Below are positions 39,948 through 50,152 of a stretch of DNA of 64,000 nt, piece after piece. A program made the translations under genes and the position numbers. The stretch lies in contig OX637622.1 of assembly GCA_951802195.1 (NCBI GenBank), positions 1,602,779 to 1,666,778 on the forward strand, written 5' to 3'. Position 1 is the stretch's first letter. Every line of letters starts with the position of its first letter. The DNA comes from Tausonia pullulans. Lineage: Eukaryota; Basidiomycota; Tremellomycetes; Cystofilobasidiales; Mrakiaceae. The notes beneath the pieces are model-generated. The model searched no databases. It saw nothing but the letters and a program-made list of their open reading frames with translations, and was not told where the DNA came from.

Positions 39948-41014
39948 ATGCGCGTTTCCCACTTTGAGCTCAACGAGACCGCCCCGCTGACCGGCAAGGT
40001 GTTCCTCATCACCGGCGGTGAGTCGGCTAGATGGCCCATGCTCGCGCGCGCGGCGGCTCGCTGAACTCGCCCTGGTTGCGTGCCCCTCTTGCACAGGCAC
40101 CGGCGGCATCGGCGCCGAGGCGGTCCTCGCACTTGCCCACCACCCATCACCCCCTGCAGCGATATATTTTACGGGCCGGTCCGAGGCCCGCGCCAAAGCC
40201 CTCATTGCCCGATGCCCGTCCCCGCAGACGGTGTCGTTCATCGCGGCTGACCAGGGGTCGCTCGCATCGGTCAAGCGGGCGGTGGAGACGTTCCTCGCCC
40301 GGTCGGACCGGCTGGACGTTCTCATCGCCAATGCTGGCATAATGGACGTTCCGGGGAAGAGCGAGGACGGCTATGAGATCCAGTTTGGCACCAACGTCGT
40401 CGCCCACGCGCTCTTCTTCCGGTTGCTGTTGTCGACGCTTCTCAAGTCGGCCGACCCGCGGTTTGTGTCGCTCACGAGCGAGCTTCACACCGCTACAGGC
40501 AAGACGGGCCTCGAGCTCTCCGAGCTGCGCAGCGACGCAAAGGGCACTCTCGGAGCCGGACTCGCCGGCTACGATCGCTCCAAGTTCGGCAACCTCGTCT
40601 ATGGCCAGGAATGCGCGCGCCGGTTCCCCACGATCACTGTAGCCAACATTCACCCTGGTGCGCCTGCAACTTCTCTCTCTTCTCCTCGCGCGAGGGCGTC
40701 TCGAGCTGACACCGTCTGTGCCACTTCTCTCAGGTATTGTCAAGACGGACCTCATCAGCGAGCTTTCCTTCCTTAAGCGGACCTTCATCAATGTTGTCAC
40801 TTATTTCTGGGCGCTCACGCCGGAGCAGGGCGCGTACAGCGAGCTCTGGGCAGCGACGGCGCCTCGCAAGGACATCAAGAGTGGCGCCTACTACGTCCCT
40901 GTCGGACAGGAGAAGGCCACCAAGCTCAAGGCGGCCGACCCGACGGAGGGCAAGAATCTGTACGACTGGATGGAGACGGAGCTCGCGCCGTTCTTGGCCA
41001 AGGCCTTCGTCTGA
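39948..41014 (+). CDS. Short-chain dehydrogenase/reductase, retinol-dehydrogenase-like
   Basis: Starts MRVSHFELNETAPLTGKVFL. An intron splits the cofactor motif, giving ITGG then TGGIGAEAVLALAHH. Further blocks: IYFTGRSEARAKALIARCP, RLDVLIANAGIMDVPGKSED (N-A-G), FVSLTSELHTATG (catalytic Ser), AGYDRSKFGNLVYGQE (Y-x-x-x-K) and VANIHPGIVKTDL. Ends APFLAKAFV. The long C-terminal region with LYDWMETELAPF is typical of fungal oxidoreductases annotated as retinol dehydrogenase or WW-domain oxidoreductase-like. Three exons. Intact; substrate unknown. Confidence 0.88.
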
Positions 41015-41239
41015 CGGTCGCCTTTCCTTGCCCTCCGCTCTGCTTTGTCCACCTCGCCTCTGTACCACCGTGTTCCCTTGCTTTGCCCAGACTCCTGCCT
41101 AATGAATGCTTCTTGCGCGACCCACCCGACCTACGTGCCCTCCCTGCGGATGCCGCAATACATGTCCGTCGTCGGCTTGCGACCGACAGGCTCATCGCCA
41201 CCGGAAGGTTAAGGTCAAAGGTTCGCCCTGGAGTCCAAT

Positions 41240-41514
41240 GTAGATGCAAGCTCGCTTCGAGGTCTTGGGCAGGTTCTTCGAATCCAAATGGTAGTCAGAG
41301 TGTAGAACAAAATGTACGATGAACTGAGTGTCTTATGGGCTAAAGGTGAGAAAACAAAGAGTGTGTGACAGTGTGGCTGAAGAGAGGCTGAAAATATGGA
41401 AGCTGAGCAAATAAGGGCGCTGCTACACAGACGCGGAGCCGAGGTGGCGGGTACGCAAGGTTCTGCAGCCATATAGGCGCAGAGCAAATGTGGTGAACCC
41501 GTAAGATCCTGACA
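41240..41514 (-). repeat. LTR-like repeat copy L5 (truncated)
   Basis: Lacks the TGTTAGGATT end and starts inside the element at CAAGCTCGCTTCGAGGTCTT. Contains AGTCAGAGTGTAGAAC and TGTGACAGTGTGGCTGAAG, and ends GTAAGATCCTGACA. The preceding 20 bp, with TTCGCCCTGGAGTCCAATGT, recur inside copy L9 at 58491-58510. Confidence 0.7.
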
Positions 41515-41657
41515 ACATACAAAGACTGCGATAACGATAGAAACACAAATACGAAAAGAGGTCTAGTAAGAGCGACACGCGTGCAACCCAAGCTAGCAAA
41601 ACAAACAGCCGGATAGAGAACAAACTGCTTTATAGGAGACATTAAACGGAAGCAAGA

Positions 41658-44387
41658 CTAAATCTTCTCGACGTGGGCCGATTGGTCGAGACCCATCTTT
41701 TTCTCGTCATCGATGGGCGAGTCTCCCCTGATCCTGGCCTCGTGGGCGAGTCGCTGGGCAGAGGGAGGAGCAATGACGTCGTCATCTCCACTGTGAAAGA
41801 ACGGGAAGACGGCGTGGGAGTCAGAGCCAAGATGAGGAGAACGCGGGGCAAGGAAGCGATACTAACAAGATGGCACCGAGCTCCTCAAGAGTGAGTCCCT
41901 TGGTTTCCTTGAAGAGAAAGTAAGCGACGATTGAGTTGCAGATATTGGAAACCACGAAGATGAAGAAGCTAAAGAAGAAGAAAACAGTGTGGTCGGCAAA
42001 CGACCCCTTAACGCAAGGTTAGAAGGCATACGGTGACTTACAACTTGTATCCGAGCTTTGAGAGTCCAATAGGTGAGATTTGGGAGAGGAGAACATTCAT
42101 AGCCCAGTTGGAGCATGTCGAAACGGAAGTCTTGGGTTCGCGAAAAGGTATTCGTCAGCGGAGGGCGACCAAGTTCAACGAAAGAGACGAGGGGAAGACA
42201 GATGGTCACTCACTCCCATAGCTCGAAGAGGCATTGAGAAGACCTCGGACTGGTAGACCCAAGAGACGGGGCCGTAGCTGAGAGTGCGCAAAAGAAAACA
42301 AATTAAGCGTCAGAGATGTGATAGGTGAAAGCAATTAGGCCAGCCTGTTGAGGGCGATATTGTAAACTCACGACCAAGAGAAGACGAGTCCAAATACGAA
42401 GATGGACGAGATACCTAAGAGATGCCACAGAGGGGAAGATAAGTGGTCTGAGACAAAGTCAGATCGACGGTACAAACCGGATTGGACTCACCAGCAATTC
42501 CTGCAGCGTTCGATCCCTGCTTTCCACCGTCAAATGCAGAGGAGCACCCAGCCTGCCAGGCGAGACAGCAAGCCATGAGGATTCCGCCCCAAAGAAGAGG
42601 CTTCCTTCGGCCGATTCGATCAACCATGAAAGTGATGAAAGTGAAGGTCTCTGCATAAGGAGAAGTAATAAGGAGAAGTAATAAGGAGAAGTAAAAGAGC
42701 GGAGGGCGGACGGATCAGCTCGCGACTCCTCCAATGATGAGCGGATAATGCACTGACCAACAACTCCAGCGGCTCCAGAGATACCAGAGATGAGCAGAAT
42801 TCGACTACCGGTGAATCCGAGCGCCTTGTAGATGGTAGGCCCGAAGTACGAGTTGACGTTGACTCCCGTCCATTGGCAACACACTTGGACCATAACACCG
42901 CAGAGGGTTCGCCGGAGGGAAGCTCGAGTGGACCATAGATCTGAGAACTTAGACGAGACGTTCTCCCGCTCCCATTCCATTTGCGTAGTGATCTCGTCGT
43001 ACTCATACTTGACAACGGCCGGATCGGTCTTACCTCCGTGAAGGCGCATGAGCGCACTGTAAGCCTCCTCGTGTCTGCCCTCCTGGGCCAACCAACGAGG
43101 GGAGTACGGAAGTCCGAACATGGCACTGTTGTTGCAAGGAAAAGAAGCAGTGTCAGCCAGGTGAAAGGGGAGCTACGAGGCAAAGCGTGAGAAAAACATA
43201 CAAGAACAGGATGATGGCAGGAATGATCTGGATGGCAAGAGGGACTCGGAACTGAGCGTCTGACTTCAGGAACTGGCAACCGTAACCGACCCCTGCAAGC
43301 GAGGACCAGCGGACATGGGCCGTCAACTCGCGTCGAAGAACGAACGACAGGTGGATGAAGAAGTGACGAACAGTTGGCAGCAAAGAATCCGATTGAGATC
43401 ATCATCTGTGTCCATCCAGAGAGGAGACCTCGAGCATGGGGGGGCGAGATCTCAGCCTGGTAGAGGGGAACTGACCAAGGTAGAACAAAAATAACAACAG
43501 AAGAGGTTGTCAGTCTCAACCAATCTTCATCAAATGTCGAAAGCAAGGGGCAAAGCAGTGGGGGAACGCAATACTCACCAATCATCGAGAGCATTCCGAT
43601 GGCAAGTCCGGCAACGAATCGACCTCCCATGAGCATACCGACGTTGACAGCAGCAGTCTGGATAGCGCATCCTGCAGATCGTGGAGGTAAAATTCTGTCA
43701 GACGAGAAGGAGAAGAGAGACCGGCCGTTCCAAACGGAAACTCACCGATCGCAGCGCCGAGCGCTCCAAGCTGAATGGTTCTCTTTCGTCCGATTTTGTT
43801 GGCAGTGTAACCAGCGCTGAGGTCGAGAAAGAGAAAGCTCGTCAGGAAAGGCAGAGGAAGAGATGGAAATGATCGTTTGAGGGAAAAAGTCTAGACTCAC
43901 GCAGCAGCTCCAAAGAAGCATCCTCCAGCAAACAATGATACGATCGCACCTCGAGCAGAGTCATCTGGATCGTTGAAGTAGTTGTGAAACTAGCGTAGAA
44001 GGAGGGAGCGAGATCAGCTCGGCGCCGGGCTAATCACCGACGTCCCTTGTATCGTCCTTGACTCCCTGGAGTGCGAGATGAGACTCACGTATGTGTACTC
44101 TGGCGAGATTACCGATCCTATGATTCCTGAGTCATACCCGAATAGGAAGGAACCCACGCCAGCCCTAGGGAACCGAAGGTTGGAAGAAGGGAGAGAGTCA
44201 GTCAGGTTGTTGGTTGAGTTCGTCGAACTCAGCCCCAGGTTTGGCCCCGCCTGCCCATCCCCTCTTTCCCCTTCGCCCCCCTTCTCCCTCCGGCACGTCT
44301 GATGGAAACTCACGTGACGGCAGCGAGGTAATTGATGAAGGCGACCTTCTGGTGTTTGACCTGGTCATGGGATGCGGAGACGTCCAT
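41658..44387 (-). CDS. MFS sugar transporter (hexose/lactose permease type)
   Basis: Proton-coupled sugar uptake at the plasma membrane. Starts MDVSASHDQVKHQKVAFINY, then GVGSFLFGYDSGIIGSVI (the G-Y-D-x-G-x-x-G signature of TM1), N-K-I-G-R-K-R-T loop 2, GMLSMIVPLYQAEISPPHAR (the P-x-Y-x-x-E-I-x-P-x-x-x-R-G signature), PYSPRWLAQEGRHEEAYSAL (central loop), VQVCCQWTGVNVNSYFGP, DRIGRRKPLLWGGILM, WVYQSEVFPMPLRAMG and YFLFKETKGLTLEELG. About 12 helices and roughly ten introns. Ends DQSAHVEKI. One intron (about 42655-42690) carries three copies of AAGGAGAAGTAAT. A CGGAGGCCG motif lies 144 bp upstream of the start. Confidence 0.9.
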
Positions 44388-45638
44388 AGTCGGATGAAAG
44401 TTAGGCGAAGCGATGGAAGATTTGAGGGAGGGTTGGTGGTTGGTGGAGGATGAAACGATCGTGGTCCGCGGGCTAAATAACACGGAAGGAAGGTCAATGA
44501 TGCCCCGAGCCCATCACAGATTCGATCCTCCGGAGGCCGAATGAGGCGACGTAGAGCAGCTTCCGGCGGCCTCCTGCGCAGTCGGGATCTGCAAGGGGAC
44601 CAAGTTCTTTGTACTCAGACGCGTCTAACCAAGGCACGGGAGGACGGGGTCAAAATCCGTCAAAGTCGGTTCCTACGATCGAAAAAGTGGACGCTGACCT
44701 CCTTTTGAGCCTGGCTGCGAGATGAAACCTCTGCGCCAAGCGGGCCAGACGAAGAGCATGTCAGAGTATGTATCATTTTGAAGGGGGAGAGAATGAGCTC
44801 GCGCCTGATTTCGGTCGGCGAGCATCTTTGTACCGACCTGTAGAGTAAGATATAACTGTCGAAAGCGGTCCTATCATGTGCTAATAACAAGTGGCGTATG
44901 CGCGCGGTCAGACGAGACCGAGAGGCAAAGAGACGCACGGACGTCAAGACCGAAGTCAAGAGGTACCCAAGGGCGAGACGCAAGCGGGTGAACAATTGCC
45001 CGGCAACTCAAACAGCTGGGTCCGACAAAGTACCGACGAGTATGGTCGCTGGAGAACGGAGTCCAAACCCATCAGCATTCGGATGGCTTGCCTGCATCGC
45101 AGACGATTGAGAACACAGTAAAATCGACTCGACTCAGCGCTGGACGCGCTCCATACCTTGTCCATCCTCGCCCCACACGTCACCTCCTTCGAAAAGGCAT
45201 ACTCCCCGGGATCGAAGCTATGTATCCAAGATAAGGATCTTCGTGCGTGACAGGACGTCAGATCGGTCAGCTTCTCTCCAAGGTAGAGCGCTTACAGGAG
45301 GCGGTTTCCCTCTCCCAAGCCGTGCGGCCTAAACGGCAAAGAAAACCCCGACGGACTAATCAATGACCAAATGAGGCCTAGACCTGCATCTCAGTGCTCG
45401 GAGGAATTCTAGCGTCGGTAGAAATAGAGCTAGCGGAATAATGATGCACCGCGAAGATACTTCTTGCGGGATCGATACATCTGGGCGCATGTTCAATTGT
45501 TGCCCAGCTGCATTTCGATAAGGAGACGAAGGTCGGGTCTGGACCGAGTCAAACTTGCGGCATGATAATGGTGCGGCAGGGAAGAGAGGTCAGGGACTGA
45601 GAAAGCGCGCGCGATCGATTGCACAAGGGTTCTCCACC
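44388..45638. other. Spacer with promoter and possible gene relic
   Basis: Apart from the transporter promoter, the plus strand at 45255-45365 reads G-R-Q-I-G-Q-L-L-S-K-V-E-R-L-Q-E-A-V-S-L then SQAVRPKRQRKPRRTNQ and a stop. This coiled-coil plus basic tail could come from a lost regulatory protein. I cannot connect it to other exons. Confidence 0.3.
44531..44539. promoter_or_regulatory. CGGAGGCCG palindromic site upstream of MFS sugar transporter
   Basis: CGG-N3-CCG site, 144 bp upstream of the ATG at 44387, in the context TCCGGAGGCCGAATGAG. The same 9-mer occurs 139 bp upstream of GH3 and 144 bp upstream of GH78; the flank CGA(A/G)TGA is shared with the GH3 site. Confidence 0.5.
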
Positions 45639-45970
45639 TGTCAGGATCTCGAGGACTTGCCACCTCCGCTCTGCGCCTGGCTAACTCTGTGCCTGTGTTG
45701 CCTTCTCGCTTGCTCCGCATTCCCTTATCTTCGACCACGCTTTCGCCACATCGGCTCACGCTCCCTGTCTCATTACCCTTCGCCTCTTTTCATTCATCAT
45801 CTGCCCTACACTCTTTGCGTTCTCGCGCTTCTCATCACTTCCTTGTTCTCACCACTCGTCCATAAACGCTAATTTCATCGTAGATCTTGTTCTGCACTCT
45901 GACTATCATTTGGATCCGACAAACCTGCCCAAGCCCCTTTAAGCGAGCCCGTGTCACCTCTCCCACTCCC
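45639..45970 (+). repeat. LTR-like repeat copy L6 (truncated)
   Basis: Begins TGTCAGGATCTCGAGGACTT and includes TTGTTCTGCACTCTGACTAT and CGACAAACCTGCCCAAGCC. It stops after GAGCCCGTGTCACC, without the CCTAACA end. Confidence 0.65.
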
Positions 45971-46154
45971 ACTCGGCACTAGCGTAGATTCCACCACATT
46001 CTGCGCGATTTTATTTCAGACCACACGCTTCTTGCATTGCGCTAGTCACGCTAGTGAGTGGCTACGGTGTGATGGTGTTGCTGAAAGAGTTGGGGAAGGA
46101 TGACGAAGCATGGCGAAGTCATGAAGATCGAGTACTCACCGTCCTCCTATGAGA

Positions 46155-46550
46155 AACGGAAGACGGGGTAATGCTCCACCGAGGATTATGGGGGGATCGA
46201 TGAGAGGAGTGAGAGTATTCTGGACGAGCAGGCAGAACCTGGACAAAGCTGAGCGCCAAGCGATCTGACTGAAAGATTCTCGTCGGCCCTCAGTCTTCAG
46301 AAACGTCCGACGGGGCGAGAGACCAGCGAGAAGTCACCCCTTCCCCACGCCATCTGCGCACAGTCTCGCTGCCCTGTCGACAACAACTCGAGCTCGTCAT
46401 CTTACCAGCTTAGGAATGTTCACTATCATCTACCAATGCAACTTTTCTTTTTGAGTCTTTCAAGTGTTGATCGCAACTGGTGCCGCGGTAGAAAATTCCC
46501 AGGTCCAATGCTATTGTCTCAGGTGTCGGCCTCCTCGTCCCCTTCGGCCC
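46155..46550. repeat. Promoter block of the PhyH gene, duplicated at 62283-62640
   Basis: Collinear with 62283-62640, with only scattered differences. Shared landmarks: GGGGTAATGCTCCACCGAGG, AGTCACCCCTTCCC, GCAACTGGTGCCGCGGTAG and CTATTGTCTCAG. Here the block leads into the dioxygenase gene at 46688, so this is likely the original copy. Confidence 0.75.
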
Positions 46551-46687
46551 CCTCCCATTGTCTCTCTTCAACCATTCTGCTCCTTCCCCTTGTCTCCTCT
46601 CCCTTTTCCCTCCACATTTTCTCTAAACCCCCAACAACCGACCCAGCCCATTTCCCTCCACTTACATCCCGCCGAGTCGCCTAAACC

Positions 46688-48814
46688 ATGCCCGTCGCCG
46701 TCCAGACCCCCACCATTGCTACCACCGCCGAGGCGATTAAGGAGAACAACACCACCCAGTCGTACCGCCAGCAGACGTCCATCTTTGGCCGCTGCGACAA
46801 TGAGCCGTGGCCGATCGATCAGTCGCCCAAGGATGACTTCCGGGACAAGCTCTTCAGCGAGGGCTTCGTCGTCGTCAAGGGCGCCTTCTCCAAGGAGAAT
46901 GCGTCCGAGTACAGTTCGTCTCTCTTCACTCCCTGCTTCGCTCATCCTTCAGCCTTGATCTGACACCTTGTCCGTCGTCTCGACAGACTCCCGCGCTCAT
47001 GACTGGCTCGAGTCCTGGTACGTACGACAATACCTATCCATACATCCCCGGGGCCGGTACCACCGGAAAGAGCGGAATGCAGTGACCAGACACCGTCCTC
47101 TCTCTCTTTCCGGGCTTATGTCTCACTCACTGACGGTCGCATCTTCTGATGCTCACTTGTGTCCACAGGGAGCTTGGATATAAGCGCAACGACCCCTCAA
47201 CCTGGGATCGGGACTTCCTCCCCTCAAGCAGCAAGGGCGGCCTTTATAACCTCTATGGTGCGTTCTGTTACGATTTGCTACACCCAATTGGCGCTTCCCG
47301 CCCTATGTCACGTGTGGCGTTTGCTGGTCTCTCGCTCATTCTTGCCTGACTGACGTATCTCTTTCTACAAATTTCGCCTTGGCTTCTTGTCACATCCAGG
47401 TGTCGGTCACGAGCAGCTTCCTTGGGACGTTCGGTGAGTTCCGTCTCAAAATTGAGTGAACTCCGGGAGGAGACCCACGTGATGTAGGACTGACATCATG
47501 GCAAATTTCTCGACAGCATGGAGCCCGGAATCATTGAAGCCTTTGCCAAGATCTGGGGTACTGATGAGCTCCTTGTCTCGTTCGGTAGGTTCGCTGGCGG
47601 ATTGCTGCTAATGGAGAAAGTGCTGACGTCCTTCACTTCGCTTCAGATGCCTCCAACTTCTCTGTCCCGCTCAACCAGAGTGATTCCAAGAATGGGAACA
47701 TCTTCAAGCCTTGGGCGTGAGTAGTGCGGGAGTTTGAGATGCAGAGAAGCGATCTGGGTGGCTGACAAGCTCTCAACTACCATTTCTTGGTCTCAGCCAC
47801 GTTGATCAGGCTCCTTATCGCACTGTGAATCGAGTACTCAGTGGAGATTGGGTAACTCTGCTCCGAAGCTGATTTTTTTTGTCTGTAGTGGCTCCACTGT
47901 ATCCAGGGAATTGCCAACTTCGCGCCCAACGGACGTGAGTCCACCTTTCCTCATCAAGTTCTCGTATCCTCATCTGATCCGGCATGTTTTCGAACCAGCC
48001 CTTGACGGAGGTCTCAAAGTTCTCAAGGGATCCAAGGCTCTTTATGAGCAAGTCTTTGAGAAGTTTGCCTACCAGAAGCCTGAGGATGGCTGGCCGATCA
48101 CGGATTCGTACCACCACACGCCCGAGTGAGTCGCGATGCAGCTCTTTGCTGTCGAGCCCCTCTCGCTGACCGCAGCTTGCGCCTCCCCAAGGATGCTTGC
48201 TTGGCTCGAGGAGCAGGGCTGCAAGTGGGAGAAGGTCTGCGCTGAGCCCGGAGACCTCATCCTTGTACATCCATTCTTAGTGCCCTTTTATTGCATAAAC
48301 TTGGCTGATACACTCGTCTCCTCGCAGTGGGACAGCCGGACCGTCCACTACGGCGCTGCCCCCGTCAGCAAGAATCCCCGCATGGCTTGCTGTACGTCCC
48401 TCGACTCTGGCGATCCTATTTCCCTCCCAATTGACCATCTTGTCACCTCACAGACGTCTGCTGTTCGTTATCAGTTGTCATCTTCCATTTCACCATCACT
48501 ACTAATTAGTTGACTTGCCTCACCACAGACAAGCCTGCCGCCATGATCTCGGAGAAGCAGCTCGCTTCTAAGGTCCGGTGTTTCGACGAGCTCCTCACCT
48601 GCACCCGTTCGTCCCGTCTCTTTCCTCCTGCTTCTCCCGCAACATCGTTTGACACCCCCCTTTTCGTTCAGATGACCCTATCTCCTTCGCAATCATTCCG
48701 GCCGAGGAGCCTCGTGCTGGTGACAAGGCTTGGGCCAAGCGCCACGTCCCGGAGAAAGCCCCCGTCCTCTCCCAGCGTGGTCTTCAGCTCGCTGGAGTCG
48801 TCCCTTACTGCTAA
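46688..48814 (+). CDS. Phytanoyl-CoA dioxygenase (PhyH)-like protein
   Basis: Fe(II)/2-oxoglutarate-dependent hydroxylase family; substrate unknown. Starts MPVAVQTPTIATTAEAIKEN, then DFRDKLFSEGFVVVKGAFSK (the usual PhyH opening). Short exons follow: GVGHEQLPWDV, MEPGIIEAFAKIWGTDELLV, DASNFSVPLNQSDSKNGNIF, HVDQAPYR with the H-x-D iron ligands, GGLKVLKGSKALYEQVFEKF, and PGDLILWDSRTVHYGAAPVS with the distal His. The last exon ends EKAPVLSQRGLQLAGVVPYC. The final Cys codon and the TAA coincide with the first bases of an LTR-like repeat (L7). About ten introns. The promoter is duplicated near the right end of the window. Confidence 0.82.
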
Positions 48815-48932
48815 GATTGACCCAAGGATCAAGAGCAGAGGTGGATGGGTGAATAGAGGGTCCTTGATGACGGATTGGATTGAGAGCAGCACCGGGTGAT
48901 GGATTGAAACTGAAATGGTGGAGGTGACACGG
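48809..48932 (-). repeat. LTR-like repeat fragment L7, overlapping the PhyH stop codon
   Basis: TGCTAAGATTGACCCAAGG matches the element end TGTTAGGATTGGCCCAAGG with three changes. It continues GATCAAGAGCAGAGGTGGAT and TGGTGGAGGTGACACGG, then is cut off by copy L8. Its bases supply the last codon and stop of the PhyH gene. Confidence 0.65.
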
Positions 48933-49292
48933 TGTTAGGATTGGCCCAAGGATCAAAGGCTGAGGAGGATAGGTGAGAAGAAGAGCGTAGGTGGAGGAGT
49001 AGATTAAAGCGCTGGCAGTGACACAGGCTCCCTTCGAGGTCTTGGGCAGGTTTTGTCGAATCCAAATTGTAGTCAGAGTGTAGAACAAAATTCTACGATA
49101 AACTGAGCATATTATGGGCTAAGGGTAAGAAAACAAAAAGGTGGGACAGTGTGGCTGAAGAGAGGCTAAAAACATGGAAGCTGAGCAAATAAGGGCGATA
49201 CTACACAGACGCGGAGCCGAGGTGGCGGTTCCGCGAGATTCTGCAGCCACATAAGCGCAGAGCCTATGTAGTGAGCCCGTAAGATTCTGACA
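48933..49292 (-). repeat. LTR-like repeat copy L8 (nearly complete)
   Basis: TGTTAGGATTGGCCCAAGG to AAGATTCTGACA, 360 bp. Contains the core, GACAGTGTGGCTGAAGAGAG and the terminal hairpin region GCGCAGAGCCTATGTAG. Flanks CACGG and GCCAG do not match. It interrupts or abuts fragment L7. Confidence 0.75.
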
Positions 49293-50152
49293 GCCAGCTA
49301 TGTCGAGCGGTACCGATGGGCTATGGTCTAACCATACTACACCACCCCTCTCCTGCTTTTCACCTAGGATCGATGACGGCGCCGGCGGCAGGCAGTACCA
49401 ACATCTGGCCACTGCCAGCCATCCACCTCATGCTCGACTGCCAGTGTATCTGCCGGATCGTGGACGCGATCTTGCGGATCTCATCATCCGTGACATAGTC
49501 GAGGACTGCGTTCTTGCTGTACCCCCGTCTCCGGACGAATCACCATGTCCGGGCGACATAGACTGCAGTGGAAGAGGAAGTTCTCCCTCGGCGGCGACGG
49601 TGTCGGGCAGACAAGCTATGGATGGAGGGAAGATGAGAGGGTAATGATGGAGAGGCACGTGTTTCAACAGCAGACCAGACAGCGCGCACGACGGGACACG
49701 GCTCGTCGAAGAGGTGGCCATGGATCCGTTTCGACGATGGGGTGGACAGGTGGCGAGCTGTTATGATCAGGGGCTTGTACTCCTACTTGTCTGGATGGTG
49801 TAGCGGTATCACACCATGTTAGGGTGCCTGACACACTACTGCGGATAAGACAGTTGATCTCTATCAACTCAGGTTATACACAGTCAGTCAATCAAGCAGA
49901 CATTGTCCTTGACCGGTTTGGAGTACCAAGGTCAAGGTGAGACGAAGTTAGGTAGTGGACGTCGGGCTGCAGTTCTCATGGGCGAAACACTTTTCTTAGG
50001 TGTCTTCTCCGTCTCTGTAATAAAATGATCCACGTTTTCAAGTATGTGGCATGAAGGCAGGGTGACAGAGGGCACTGAGGATATTGCTGTGTATGGCATG
50101 ATTTCACAGGAATCCAAGATATCATTGCACCTCAAATTGCCCCTCAGGAGGC
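49293..50152. other. Spacer with a gene relic and a tRNA-like half
   Basis: Minus strand at 49370-49530 reads G-Y-S-K-N-A-V-L-D-Y-V-T-D-D-E-I-R-K-I then ASTIRQIHWQSSMRWMAGS and AGAVIDPR before a stop, a probable relic of an unidentified gene. At 49793-49836 a tRNA 5'-half-like segment occurs, listed separately. Confidence 0.35.
49793..49836 (+). other. tRNA 5'-half-like sequence (A box, Asn-type anticodon loop)
   Basis: TGGTGTAGCGG fits the RNA polymerase III A box. Downstream, CACC-ATGTTAG-GGTG can form a 4-bp stem with a 7-base loop whose centre is GTT (Asn). No T-arm (GGTTCRANNCC) follows at the right distance, so it is not a complete tRNA gene. It may be a truncated tRNA or the head of a SINE, or chance. 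Confidence 0.3.

Noticed and set aside
49793-49870. Complete tRNA-Asn gene
   Set aside because: A box and anticodon-like loop are present, but there is no T-arm or matching acceptor stem.
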